NCBI RefSeq assembly: GCF_003148845.1
Contig: NZ_QGHA01000002.1
Location: forward strand, 418,974-482,973
DNA length: 64,000 bases
Source of the DNA: Mucilaginibacter oryzae
GTDB lineage: Bacteria; Bacteroidota; Bacteroidia; Sphingobacteriales; Sphingobacteriaceae
Direction of reading: 5' to 3'
Positions 37,244 to 46,156 of the stretch are shown here, piece after piece. Below the pieces are notes generated by a model. The model did not search any database. It had not been told where the DNA came from and saw only the letters and a program-made list of their open reading frames with translations. The stretch's first letter is position 1; each line of letters begins with the position of its first letter. The position numbers were made by a program, and so were the translations under genes.

Positions 37244-38617
37244 ATGAAAACAAATTTAAAGAAAGCCTCGCTACTCCTTACCGGAGTTTTGGTAGGCAGC
37301 AAGTTATTCGCTCAATCGCCCGATACATTGTTAACTAAAGATTATGTTAAGCCATTTTCGGGTGGAGATCAATTTCGCACCTGGTCGGTAGGTGTACACG
37401 GCGGTTTATTAACGCCTTATACTATTTTCGGCCGCAATAGCCGTCAGGATTTTACACATCCAAATAACGAGTTTGGATATGGCGCTTACATTAAAAAACA
37501 AATTTTACCATCATTTGGCTTACAAGCCGATTTCCTTCGCGGCGAAGTGTCTGCTTCCAATAGCCACGTAACCTCGTTGGGTACCAACACTTATGATTCT
37601 TACTCTACAAAATTAAACTGGTCGGCGGCTTTGAGTGCCAATTTCACATTGGCTAATATCAATTGGCGTCACGACAGGCCGTTTATCCAGCCGTACTTGA
37701 CCGCAGGTGCAGGCTACATGAACTACACGCCGAGGATCACGCCAGCCGGTGGTCAGCAGCAAAATTTTAAGCAAACTGATAATGGTCATATAGGCGAAGT
37801 ATTTATCCCGGTTGGCTTGGGTTTGAAATTTAACCTTGCCCCTGGTGTAAACCTTGATATGGGCTATCAGGTTAATTTTGTTCAATCAGATAATTTTGAC
37901 GGTTACAACTTCGGCTCGGGCGATGACAGGTTTTCATATGCCCACGTAGGTTTAGAGTTTGCCTTGGGTAGCAGGAAGAAACCACAAATGGCGGTTCACA
38001 ACCCGGTATCATCAATGCGTACCGAATACATGGTTGAAAATCAACGTACCCGTGCCGAACTGCAAATGCAAATTGATGCGGAAAAAGCTAAAAATGCTCA
38101 ACTGGCAAGCGATTTGGCTGCGACCAATGCTAATCTTGCCAAGCTAACTACCGATAGCGACGGTGACGGCGTGGTGGATGTAAATGATAAATGTCCAAAT
38201 ACACCTTCCGGTCAAAAGGTAGACGGTTCTGGTTGTCCATTAGCTAAACCGGTAATTGTAGTTACCGAAGAAGACAGGAAAGTAGTTAAAGACGCTATCA
38301 AAAATCTTGAATTTGATTTAGGCAAAGCCACAATCCGCGCACACTCATATGCAAGTCTGGATAGGGTAGCACAATTATTGGTTGATAAAAACTTCAGCCT
38401 TAAACTGGCCGGTCATACCGATAATACCGGTTCAGCCGATCTGAACATGCGTTTATCAAAAGATCGTGCAGAATCAGTTAAATCGTACCTGGTAAGCAAA
38501 GGTGCTAACCCATCACGTATTGAAGCAACAGGTTATGGTCAAACACAACCTATTGCAACCAACAAAACAGCGGCAGGCCGCCAGGCTAACCGCAGGGTTG
38601 AGTTTACTTTATATTAA
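37244..38617 (+). CDS. OmpA-family outer-membrane protein with TSP3 linker
   Basis: A 457-residue envelope protein. A signal peptide (about 1-23) is followed by an eight-stranded beta-barrel region (about 40-245) and a coiled coil (about 258-300, NQRTRAELQMQIDAEKAKNA). A calcium-binding type-3 thrombospondin linker follows (DSDGDGVVDVNDKCPNTPSG), then a C-terminal OmpA domain that binds peptidoglycan (LAGHTDNTGSADLNMRLSKDRA). It anchors the outer membrane to the cell wall and is probably abundant. It is monocistronic, with a perfect 20-bp bidirectional terminator behind it. Confidence 0.93.
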   Translation: MKTNLKKASLLLTGVLVGSKLFAQSPDTLLTKDYVKPFSGGDQFRTWSVGVHGGLLTPYTIFGRNSRQDFTHPNNEFGYGAYIKKQILPSFGLQADFLRGEVSASNSHVTSLGTNTYDSYSTKLNWSAALSANFTLANINWRHDRPFIQPYLTAGAGYMNYTPRITPAGGQQQNFKQTDNGHIGEVFIPVGLGLKFNLAPGVNLDMGYQVNFVQSDNFDGYNFGSGDDRFSYAHVGLEFALGSRKKPQMAVHNPVSSMRTEYMVENQRTRAELQMQIDAEKAKNAQLASDLAATNANLAKLTTDSDGDGVVDVNDKCPNTPSGQKVDGSGCPLAKPVIVVTEEDRKVVKDAIKNLEFDLGKATIRAHSYASLDRVAQLLVDKNFSLKLAGHTDNTGSADLNMRLSKDRAESVKSYLVSKGANPSRIEATGYGQTQPIATNKTAAGRQANRRVEFTLY

Positions 38618-38630
38618 TAGGTAAGTCGCT

Positions 38631-38674
38631 TTAAACAACAAAAGCCGCACGATTGTGCGGCTTTTGTTGTTTAA
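38631..38674. terminator. perfect 20-bp bidirectional terminator
   Basis: A stem of 20 perfect base pairs with the loop GATT begins and ends in A/T-rich bases on both strands. It therefore serves the OmpA gene (+) and the convergent SRPBCC gene (-). Confidence 0.85.
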
Positions 38675-38685
38675 TAAGCTGCGGT

Positions 38686-39072
38686 TTAATATCCTTCAAA
38701 AAAATCGATCAGGCCGCCAAAGTAACTGTCGTTCCATCCTGCAACAATATCATCGTAATCGCTGTCGGGAATGTTGGTATGTCTCAATTCGGCCGAGGTG
38801 CTGCCGTTTTTATCCGGGTGAAGTTTAATGGTTACCACAGAGTTATCGCTCGCGCCCTCAAAATACCATTGCTGTACTACTTTTTTATTGGGTTCGAATT
38901 CGATGTTTTTACCAACTATACTGCCGTCCCACATCGAAAATTCACTGCCCGGCTCGGTAGACATTTCGGCTACTTCACCTGTCCATAGTTCGATAGTAAC
39001 GGGATTGGTAATGGCCATGTATATCTCTTCGGGAGTGGCCGGTATGCTGTAATATTTTTTGTAATCTTTCAC
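38686..39072 (-). CDS. SRPBCC (AHSA1-like) domain protein
   Basis: A 128-residue START-like helix-grip protein. The opening YYSIPATPEEIYMAITNPVTIELW and the later EFEPNKKVVQQWYFEG match the AHSA1/activator-of-Hsp90 branch, which binds hydrophobic ligands or proteins. No catalytic residues are evident. It ends at the shared terminator with OmpA and lies 24 bases downstream of the acetate transporter gene on the same strand, so the two may be co-transcribed. Confidence 0.85.
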   Translation of the reverse strand: MKDYKKYYSIPATPEEIYMAITNPVTIELWTGEVAEMSTEPGSEFSMWDGSIVGKNIEFEPNKKVVQQWYFEGASDNSVVTIKLHPDKNGSTSAELRHTNIPDSDYDDIVAGWNDSYFGGLIDFFEGY

Positions 39073-39095
39073 CGGTGCAATTTAGCACAATTAAT

Positions 39096-39683
39096 TTAAT
39101 CCTTTACCGGGCCTAATGGCAAAACAGTTTTACCATAAAGCTCATTCAAAACCTGGGCTATCCCGGCGTAAATGGCCGAAGCACCGCATACAATGCCCTC
39201 ATAACCGGCAAAATGTTTAATGGTTGCGTTACCTGTGGCATCGCCGGCTACCAGCAGGAAAAATAGTATGGTTAGCGATGCGAAAATAAATTGTAAAGCG
39301 CGGCTTAGCTTTAATGTGCCAAAAAACAATAACAATGTGAATACTCCCCACACACTTAAATAGGCAACCATAGCACCTTCAGAGGGCGCTGTCCCCCAGC
39401 CGAGTTTGGGCATTACCAGTAATCCTACTAATGAAAGCCAGAAAAAGCCGTAAGAGGTAAAGGCAGTTAAGCCGAAAGTATTATTCTTTTTAGCCTCTAT
39501 AACCCCGGCAATAACCTGCGCCAGGCCGCCGTAAAAAATACCCATGCCCAAGATCATGGTATTCATTTCAAAAAAGCCTGCGTTGTGAATGTTGAGCAGA
39601 ACGGTGGTCATGCCAAAGGCGCATAACCCAAGCGGAGCGGGATTGGCAACGCCATCCTTAGCCGGTGCATCAGGAATACTCAT
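39096..39683 (-). CDS. satP: acetate/succinate uptake transporter, GPR1/FUN34/YaaH family
   Basis: A 195-residue inner-membrane protein with six hydrophobic segments. The diagnostic [14 protein letters not shown] at the N-terminus identifies the AceTr family, which imports acetate or succinate with protons. The ATG at 39683 is chosen because it puts the motif at residues 13-26, as in family members; a longer in-frame start adds 20 basic residues. It is divergent from gpmA. Confidence 0.9.
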   Translation of the reverse strand: MSIPDAPAKDGVANPAPLGLCAFGMTTVLLNIHNAGFFEMNTMILGMGIFYGGLAQVIAGVIEAKKNNTFGLTAFTSYGFFWLSLVGLLVMPKLGWGTAPSEGAMVAYLSVWGVFTLLLFFGTLKLSRALQFIFASLTILFFLLVAGDATGNATIKHFAGYEGIVCGASAIYAGIAQVLNELYGKTVLPLGPVKD

Positions 39684-39763
39684 AATAAGCTTTGGTTTAA
39701 TTGGTTTCAACTGCAATCTAATTGATTTATAAATGTTAAGCAAGTTTTTTACAACCTATAGTT

Positions 39764-39771
39764 TACTTTTG
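39764..39771 (+). promoter_or_regulatory. putative gpmA -7 promoter element (TACTTTTG)
   Basis: TACTTTTG matches TAnnTTTG. It is 113 bases before the gpmA ATG and would give a long leader that contains the repeat at 39790-39880. Confidence 0.4.
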
Positions 39772-39789
39772 CGTTAAGCCTACTTAACC

Positions 39790-39881
39790 ATTCCTGAAAG
39801 GGAGGGCTTTTAACGGACAATTAACAAATTACACAACTAACAAAAGAAGTCTCTCCTTTTTTGGGGAGATTTGGACGGGGG
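39790..39881. repeat. degenerate Bacteroidota-type REP element in the gpmA leader
   Basis: Two pieces, CCTGAAAGGGAGGGCTT and TCTCTCC-TTTTTT-GGGGAGA followed by GACGGGGGCTT, have the wording of the short REP elements built from CTCTCC/GGAGAG and CAGCCCCC/GGGGGCT. The second forms a small hairpin (TCTCCTTTTTTGGGGAGA) that ends about 20 bases before the gpmA ATG. Confidence 0.55.
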
Positions 39882-39884
39882 CTT

Positions 39885-40574
39885 ATGCACAAAATAGTAT
39901 TGATCCGCCACGGCGAAAGCATTTTTAATCAACAAAATCGGTTTACAGGCTGGGAAGATGTAGACCTATCCGACAAAGGGTTTGAACAAGCCCTGCAAGC
40001 GGGGAAAATCCTTCATAAAAATGGTTATAACTTTGATGCAGGCTTTACATCATATTTAAAGCGCTCCATCAAAACGCTCCACTACATATTAGAAGAACTT
40101 GATCACCTTTGGATCCCGGTGGAGAAATCATGGCGCCTGAACGAACGCTTTTACGGAGCTTTGCAGGGCTTGAACAAGGATGAAACTATAACCAAATATG
40201 GCGAAGAACAGGTAAGGAAATGGCGGCGCGATCCGAACGAGCACCCACCTGCAGTAACCAAAGAAGATCCGCGTTACCCCGGACATGATTTGAGGTACAA
40301 GGAGTTAACTGAACGTGAATTACCCTTAACCGAAAACCTAAGCGAAACCATGGACAGGGTATTGCCTTTTTGGAATGAAAGGATAGTGAGGGCTATGCGC
40401 CGCAATCAAAAGGTTATTGTGGCTGCTCATGGCAATAGCCTGCGCTCTTTGATAAAATATATCGATAATTTGAGCGATGATGAGGTTACCAACCTGGAGA
40501 TACCTACAGCGGTACCACTGGTTTATGAACTGGACGAGGGTTTAAACAGGATTAGGCATTACTATCTCGAATAA
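39885..40574 (+). CDS. gpmA: 2,3-bisphosphoglycerate-dependent phosphoglycerate mutase
   Basis: GpmA interconverts 3- and 2-phosphoglycerate in glycolysis and gluconeogenesis. The 229-residue protein shows the phosphohistidine motif [11 protein letters not shown] (H9), [15 protein letters not shown] with the catalytic glutamate, and the second active-site histidine in [11 protein letters not shown]. The ATG at 39885 is used because family members begin [11 protein letters not shown]; an upstream in-frame ATG would translate part of a repeat. It is monocistronic, near the satP acetate transporter on the other strand. Confidence 0.95.
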   Translation: MHKIVLIRHGESIFNQQNRFTGWEDVDLSDKGFEQALQAGKILHKNGYNFDAGFTSYLKRSIKTLHYILEELDHLWIPVEKSWRLNERFYGALQGLNKDETITKYGEEQVRKWRRDPNEHPPAVTKEDPRYPGHDLRYKELTERELPLTENLSETMDRVLPFWNERIVRAMRRNQKVIVAAHGNSLRSLIKYIDNLSDDEVTNLEIPTAVPLVYELDEGLNRIRHYYLE

Positions 40575-40662
40575 TAACGCTGCAGGCTTTATTTCTCTTT
40601 TAGTTGCGGTACAATTGTTTATCTTGTAAGCCATAAACCAATTTTAACCCTGATTAAAAAGA

Positions 40663-41145
40663 ATGAAAAAATCCGACATTTATGAGGTCGCTATCAAGAT
40701 CCTGGGCATCTATCTGCTGGTGGCCGATATTTCCAAGTTGCCGGGGCTGCTCACGTTTATGGGCAACCATGTGGCTTCAACAACAGAACAGGGCAGCGAG
40801 CAAGGTAATTTATTGCTGGTTAACGGCCTTAATTTCATTTTCCTGATTGTACTGGCTATATTCCTTATAGCCTACACAAAAACAATAACCCGATGGCTTA
40901 CCCACCCGTCAGACTACCAGGAAAACGCGAAACTATTTGCCGAACGCAAGGTAATATTTGAAATAGCTTTAATGATCATTGGCGGTTTGCTGCTGGTTGG
41001 CACCATCCCCGATTTTTTATACCATTTATATAACCTCATCAGTGTTAATGATCAAAGCATCGTGATCTCGGCGGGGGCAAAAATATTTATTGGTATTATC
41101 ACGGTTGTTTTTGCAAAACGGTTAGGCGCTTATTTTGCCAAATAG
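40663..41145 (+). CDS. hypothetical four-helix membrane protein
   Basis: A 160-residue protein with hydrophobic segments near residues 10-28, 48-70, 100-120 and 130-150. The sequence between helices 2 and 3 is polar (YTKTITRWLTHPSDYQENAKLF). I do not recognise the family; small four-helix proteins like this are frequent in Bacteroidota without known function. It is followed by a bidirectional terminator shared with hom. Confidence 0.65.
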   Translation: MKKSDIYEVAIKILGIYLLVADISKLPGLLTFMGNHVASTTEQGSEQGNLLLVNGLNFIFLIVLAIFLIAYTKTITRWLTHPSDYQENAKLFAERKVIFEIALMIIGGLLLVGTIPDFLYHLYNLISVNDQSIVISAGAKIFIGIITVVFAKRLGAYFAK

Positions 41146-41158
41146 CGCGAATTATTGC

Positions 41159-41196
41159 AACCAAAAAAGGCTTCCCAACTGAGAAGCCTTTTTGGT
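41159..41196. terminator. bidirectional terminator
   Basis: A stem built on GGCTTC and GAAGCC, extended by flanking AACCAAAA and TTTTTGGTT, has A/T runs on both sides. It serves the gene at 40663 and the minus-strand hom gene. Confidence 0.8.
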
Positions 41197-41214
41197 TATT
41201 AGCCGAAGAATCTA

Positions 41215-42450
41215 CTAAAAAACTTCGGCTGATTGTTTAGCTGCCGATGCTAAGCTGACCCCCGTGAGCTGATCGGCAAAGGCTACGAAAGCCTTGCTAT
41301 CAGATATACGTTGTTGATTGGCAATCAGATTTTGCAAATTGATTTTTCCGATAACAAATTTGTAACTTCCTGAATAATAGCGCTCGTTAATATGCTCGAA
41401 GTTCAGCGCCTCTACCAAGTCCTCGTCGTCATAACGTAAATAAACGGTTAATTCAATGTTGTTGGTAAAGCTGAGATCGGTTTTTTCCTTTGCTTTTTTA
41501 TACTCGTACTGGTAATTATAACGTAAAGCGGCAATGTCTGATAATACAGCCGAGCCGGTAGGGTGGCCGCCGGCGCCTTTTCCGAAAAAGAATTGCTGAT
41601 CGGCAAAGGCCGCCTGTACGGTTACGCCGTTGTATTCGTACTCTACATTGTATAAAAACTCCGTATCGTTTACAAATTTAGGTAACACAAACAAGGCTAC
41701 GTTACGATCGTCTAATTCTTTAGCTACCGGCACAAGCTTAATTTTCAGGTTCTTCTCGCGGGCGTATTGCAGATCGGCTGCGGCCAGGTTCTGGATGCCG
41801 AGGTTAAATACCTCATCCGGCTGTACCACTACGCCGTAGGCATGGGCTGCTGCGATAACCAGTTTGTATTTGGCGTCGAAACCGCCTACATCACTGGTTG
41901 GGTCGGTTTCGGCAAAGCCCAAATCCTGCGCTTGTTTAAGGGCGCTATCGTAATCCAGGCCCTCAATAAAACCTTTTGATAAAATATAGTTGGATGACCC
42001 GTTGAAGATACCGCTGATAGAGTGCAGCAACTCGTTATCATAATATTCTTCCAGGTTACGGATAATTGGGATGCTGCCGCAAACCGCGCCTTCATACAAT
42101 AATGAAGTGCCGTATTGGTGCTGGATCTCGATCAGTTCGTCTAAATGCAGGGCAATCATTTTTTTGCTGGCCGAAACAACGTTTTTACCCGATTTTAAAG
42201 CCCTTGAAACAATTTCAAAAGCAGCTTCGGTATCATTGATCAGCTCAACAATAGTATTGATCTCGGGGTTGTTAAGCAGTTCTTCTTTATCGGTAGTAAA
42301 TAATTCGGCCGGTAGCGACCGCTTTTTGTTTGGATCCTTAATGGCGAATTTTACAATCTCGATGTTTAAGTTTTTTGTTTTGATGATGTCATATAAACCC
42401 TGGCCTACAACTCCAAATCCGAAGAGGCCGATATTTAACTTTTTACTCAT
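41215..42450 (-). CDS. hom: homoserine dehydrogenase
   Basis: Homoserine dehydrogenase reduces aspartate semialdehyde to homoserine, the branch-point to methionine and threonine. The 411-residue protein has the Rossmann motif GLFGFGVVGQG at residues 8-18, the family signature around DVGGFDAKYKLVIAA (catalytic lysine) near residue 220, and a C-terminal domain of about 90 residues with an ACT-like character. It has no fused aspartokinase. Its ATG overlaps the metX stop (TAATG), so the two are translated together and homoserine is made next to its acetyltransferase. Confidence 0.94.
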   Translation of the reverse strand: MSKKLNIGLFGFGVVGQGLYDIIKTKNLNIEIVKFAIKDPNKKRSLPAELFTTDKEELLNNPEINTIVELINDTEAAFEIVSRALKSGKNVVSASKKMIALHLDELIEIQHQYGTSLLYEGAVCGSIPIIRNLEEYYDNELLHSISGIFNGSSNYILSKGFIEGLDYDSALKQAQDLGFAETDPTSDVGGFDAKYKLVIAAAHAYGVVVQPDEVFNLGIQNLAAADLQYAREKNLKIKLVPVAKELDDRNVALFVLPKFVNDTEFLYNVEYEYNGVTVQAAFADQQFFFGKGAGGHPTGSAVLSDIAALRYNYQYEYKKAKEKTDLSFTNNIELTVYLRYDDEDLVEALNFEHINERYYSGSYKFVIGKINLQNLIANQQRISDSKAFVAFADQLTGVSLASAAKQSAEVF

Positions 42451-43505
42451 TACGCTGTACGTTGCAGTTCTATAATTTTTCCTTTCACATCGGTTTTAAA
42501 AAACGAGGTGAATATGTTTGTTAATGCTTCTGTTTCAATTAAAAATCCATCGTGCCCATAAAACGAATCCAGTTGGGCAAATGCGGCTTTAGGAATCTGC
42601 CTGAACAGGAATTGCTGCTCTTCAATAGGGAACAACACGTCGGATGAGATACCGATCACCAGGGTTTTAGCCTTGATCTGGCTTAAAGCCTTCTCAACCC
42701 CGTTACGGCCCCGGCCTACGTTATGCGAATCCATTACTTTAGTCAGGTACCAGTAGCTGTAGGCATTGTAACGGTTCACCAGTTTTTGCCCCTGGTAGTT
42801 TTGGTAGGATGACGAACGGAAATTATCCTTTACATCATCACTTTCTTCCTGTTGGGTAAGGCCATAGGTTTTATAAGTACGATAACTTAGCAGCGCTATG
42901 CTCCGTGCCGCTTTTAAACCATTTCGGCCACCATCGGGCGTGTTATTATTGAACGAGGGGTCGGCACTGATAGCCAGGCGCTGCGACTCATTAAAGGCGA
43001 TACCCCATGGCGAGTGTTTGGCGTTGGTAGCGATCAGGATGAGGTTTTTGATGCGCTCCGGTTCAATAATTGCCCATTCCATGGCCTGCTGCCCACCTAA
43101 TGAGCCGCCTATCAATACACTGATATTGCCAATTTGCAGGTGCTGCGCAAGTAGCTGATGCGCCTTCACCATATCGCGCGTAGTAAACTGCGGATAGGTA
43201 AGATAATAAGGTTCGCCGGTAGCGGGGTTAATGCTTAGCGGACTGGTAGTACCATATGGTGAACCTAAAATGTTGGCACAAACAATAAAATGCTCTTCGG
43301 GGTTAAAAAAGTAACCCTCTCCAATCAGGCCTTTCCACCAGTCAAACACATCGCTGTTGGCGGTAAGCGCGTGGCAAACCCAAACCACATTGTTTTTCTC
43401 TTTATTTAACCGGCCGTAAGTATGGAAGCCTATCTCTAAACCATCCAGCGTTTGGCCCGATTCAAACTCAAAAGTATCAGTGTATTTAAATATCTCTGCG
43501 TTCAT
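42450..43505 (-). CDS. metX: homoserine O-acetyltransferase
   Basis: MetX activates homoserine with acetyl-CoA, the first committed step to methionine. The 351-residue alpha/beta hydrolase has the nucleophile elbow GGSLGGQQA with S135, the later aspartate in SSDVLFPIEEQ and the histidine in YGHDGFLIE. The enzyme could be an acetyl- or succinyltransferase; the neighbouring metY, which uses O-acetylhomoserine, favours acetyl. It is the upstream gene of hom. The upstream region is a repeat that may hide the promoter. Confidence 0.94.
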   Translation of the reverse strand: MNAEIFKYTDTFEFESGQTLDGLEIGFHTYGRLNKEKNNVVWVCHALTANSDVFDWWKGLIGEGYFFNPEEHFIVCANILGSPYGTTSPLSINPATGEPYYLTYPQFTTRDMVKAHQLLAQHLQIGNISVLIGGSLGGQQAMEWAIIEPERIKNLILIATNAKHSPWGIAFNESQRLAISADPSFNNNTPDGGRNGLKAARSIALLSYRTYKTYGLTQQEESDDVKDNFRSSSYQNYQGQKLVNRYNAYSYWYLTKVMDSHNVGRGRNGVEKALSQIKAKTLVIGISSDVLFPIEEQQFLFRQIPKAAFAQLDSFYGHDGFLIETEALTNIFTSFFKTDVKGKIIELQRTA

Positions 43506-43526
43506 TCTTTTGTTTGTTGTATTGTG

Positions 43527-43655
43527 CTAAGTCAAAAGTTTTTAGTCTTAAGTTTTAAGTCTTTAGCCTTAAGCCGAAAGTCAAGGTTTATTTGACTTTC
43601 GACTTAAAATTTGGACTTTTAACTTTGGGCTTATAACTTAAGACTTAAACACAAC
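43527..43655. repeat. low-complexity AAGTCTTAAGTC inverted repeat
   Basis: The left half repeats AAGTC, TTAAG and AAAAGT words and the right half repeats their complements. The core 43575-43584 and 43592-43601 (CGAAAGTCAA / TTGACTTTCG) is a perfect 10-bp stem. It lies between metY (stop at 43692, upstream on the minus strand) and metX. Confidence 0.75.
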
Positions 43656-43691
43656 CAACGTTTACTATATCACTTTAAAAAATATACATTG

Positions 43692-45023
<1,332 letters not shown>

Positions 45024-45053
45024 TTAGATTTTAAATGTTAGTTGAATTTTGAC

Positions 45054-45121
45054 AAACCGGTTCAGAAAATAACCGGTTTAACAATACACGCCTTTTTCAG
45101 GAGATTGAAAAATAGGGGCGT
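45054..45121 (-). promoter_or_regulatory. two hairpins between the leader peptide and metY
   Basis: Reading the minus strand after the leader stop, a first hairpin pairs CACGCC with GGCGTG and TTTTTC with GAAAAA, with a 4-base bulge. A second pairs AAACCGGTT with AACCGGTTT perfectly around an 8-base loop. Neither ends in a T run, so they may act as anti-terminator, translational or Rho-related elements, or as alternative partners. Confidence 0.55.
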
Positions 45122-45129
45122 GCCGTGCA

Positions 45130-45240
45130 TTAACAGCAGCAACACATACAAATACAGCTGGCAATAGAGCTAATATGTTGTACTTTACCGTTTGCGGTAT
45201 AAAAAGTGTTGCGTTGCGTAAATTTAATTAAACTTTTCAT
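45130..45240 (-). CDS. cysteine-rich leader peptide upstream of metY (36 aa)
   Basis: A 36-codon ORF begins with ATG 12 bases beyond an AT-rich stretch that follows the SAM-I aptamer, and ends 124 bases before metY. The N-terminus is MKSLIKFTQRN and the last residues are SCICMCCCC, so six of the last eight are cysteine and one is methionine. There is no signal peptide. Such a tail just before the stop is the pattern of transcription-attenuation leader peptides and of the poly-cysteine upstream ORFs known in mycobacteria, where scarce Cys-tRNA stalls the ribosome. The function here is inferred, but the ORF, its position and composition are directly visible. Confidence 0.65.
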   Translation of the reverse strand: MKSLIKFTQRNTFYTANGKVQHISSIASCICMCCCC

Positions 45241-45261
45241 GGTTATAAATTTATATTCCCC

Positions 45262-45352
45262 GGTGTTATTTGCCGGGACAGGAATTGGCACCTTCTTCAA
45301 CATTGAAGGGTTGCCAGCGGGTCATTGAGCCTGATCTCTCGCCGCTTCTTTA
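45262..45352 (-). promoter_or_regulatory. SAM-I (S-box) riboswitch upstream of metY
   Basis: On the minus strand the S-box core is clear: GATCAGGCTCAATGACCCGC, then TGGCAACC, a P3 hairpin (CTTCAATGTTGAAG) and GGTGCCAATTCC. It is followed by a CCCGG/CCGGG hairpin around AAATAACA. S-box RNAs repress methionine genes when S-adenosylmethionine is high. A near-consensus promoter box (TAGTTCGG, minus strand, 45364-45371) precedes it. The expression platform is not obviously a terminator, so control may be at translation of the leader ORF. Confidence 0.88.
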
Positions 45353-45469
45353 TAAATCAAAACCCGAACTACGTGCGGAGTATTGATCGATATTGGTATC
45401 GCTACCAAATAATGTTGCGAATATAAGTGGTTATAGGGATATGTACCAAATTTTATTTTTATTAGAGGT

Positions 45470-45556
45470 GAAAGGTTAAAGGCGAAAGATTAAAGGTCTT
45501 TGTAAGACTGATATTTCATCCTACCAAAAATTCCTCTAATCTTTCGCATTTAATTT
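45470..45556. repeat. low-complexity GAAAGGTTAAAGG inverted repeat
   Basis: AAAGGTTAAAGGCGAAAGATTAAAGG on the left is answered by TCTAATCTTTCGCATTTAATTTT on the right in an imperfect hairpin. It lies between the small AT-rich gene and the metY leader. Confidence 0.6.
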
Positions 45557-45582
45557 TACGCTCGTGGGTGTGTTTTAAATCT

Positions 45583-45825
45583 CTACGCTTGTCCCTGTTC
45601 ATTGGCCTGACTTGAGCGTGCGTCTAAAAATGCAACAATTAAATTGTGTGGATCAAATCCTGATTCTATATGAATACGTTTGTTATCATAACCCTTCATC
45701 AGATACCAAGAGTCTTTAGTTAATACTAATTTAAAATTTTCAAACCCCCACTCATTTCTATCCATGTTGCCGTTCGGGATATTTTGAAACCCTAATTTCT
45801 CTAATGTTGTTATAAAATTTGTCAT
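45583..45825 (-). CDS. small AT-rich hypothetical protein
   Basis: An 80-residue soluble protein that I do not recognise. It has no membrane segment. A tryptophan-rich middle (NEWGFENFKLVLTKDSWYLMKGYDNKR) and an amphipathic N-terminal helix suggest a compact domain. It is AT-rich like the other orphans in this window, flanked by repeats on both sides, and has no operon partner, which fits a mobile or accessory gene. Function not assigned. Confidence 0.5.
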   Translation of the reverse strand: MTNFITTLEKLGFQNIPNGNMDRNEWGFENFKLVLTKDSWYLMKGYDNKRIHIESGFDPHNLIVAFLDARSSQANEQGQA

Positions 45826-45956
45826 ATAATTCGCTTTTTATATAAACATAAGATAAATATCATTCGTTATCAAATTGGCAAAACGCCCTTCTTTGATTAT
45901 CGGCTTTTCATCGTGTTAATTTGTAAATTAGTTATAAAGACTGCGGTTTGGGAGCT

Positions 45957-46058
45957 TGTGGTCGGTGTTTTCACCGTACCACTTTCGGGCCATGATGTTG
46001 TCGTTTCAATTGGTGTAATTTCTTTAGATCATGTGGTACGGTGAAAACACCGACCACA
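45957..46058. repeat. 26-bp perfect inverted repeat with self-palindromic arms
   Basis: The arms 45957-45982 and 46033-46058 are exact reverse complements separated by 50 bases. Each arm also folds on itself (GTGGT..GGTG TTTT CACC..ACCAC). This nested design is typical of BIME-type or MITE-like units. No transposase is near. Confidence 0.85.
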
Positions 46059-46067
46059 GGCTTTAAG

Positions 46068-46156
46068 GTCAAAGGCAAAAGGTTTTTATGAGACGAGTAT
46101 TTTAAACTCCACAAGTGCTTCTACCTTTCGCCTTTTACCTTTATCCTTTCGCCTCA
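46068..46156. repeat. low-complexity AAAGGCAAAAGG inverted repeat ending at a gene stop
   Basis: AAGGTCAAAGGCAAAAGG on the left is matched by CCTTTCGCCTTTTACCTTTATCC on the right. The right arm ends next to the stop of the transsulfuration gene on the minus strand, where it could act as its terminator. Confidence 0.6.

Noticed and set aside
39861..39884. Earlier in-frame start of gpmA
   Set aside because: It would translate repeat sequence (MGRFGRGL); the family begins at the ATG at 39885.
45957..46058. Inverted repeat as insertion-sequence ends
   Set aside because: Only 50 bases lie between the arms, so no transposase fits and no target duplication is visible.
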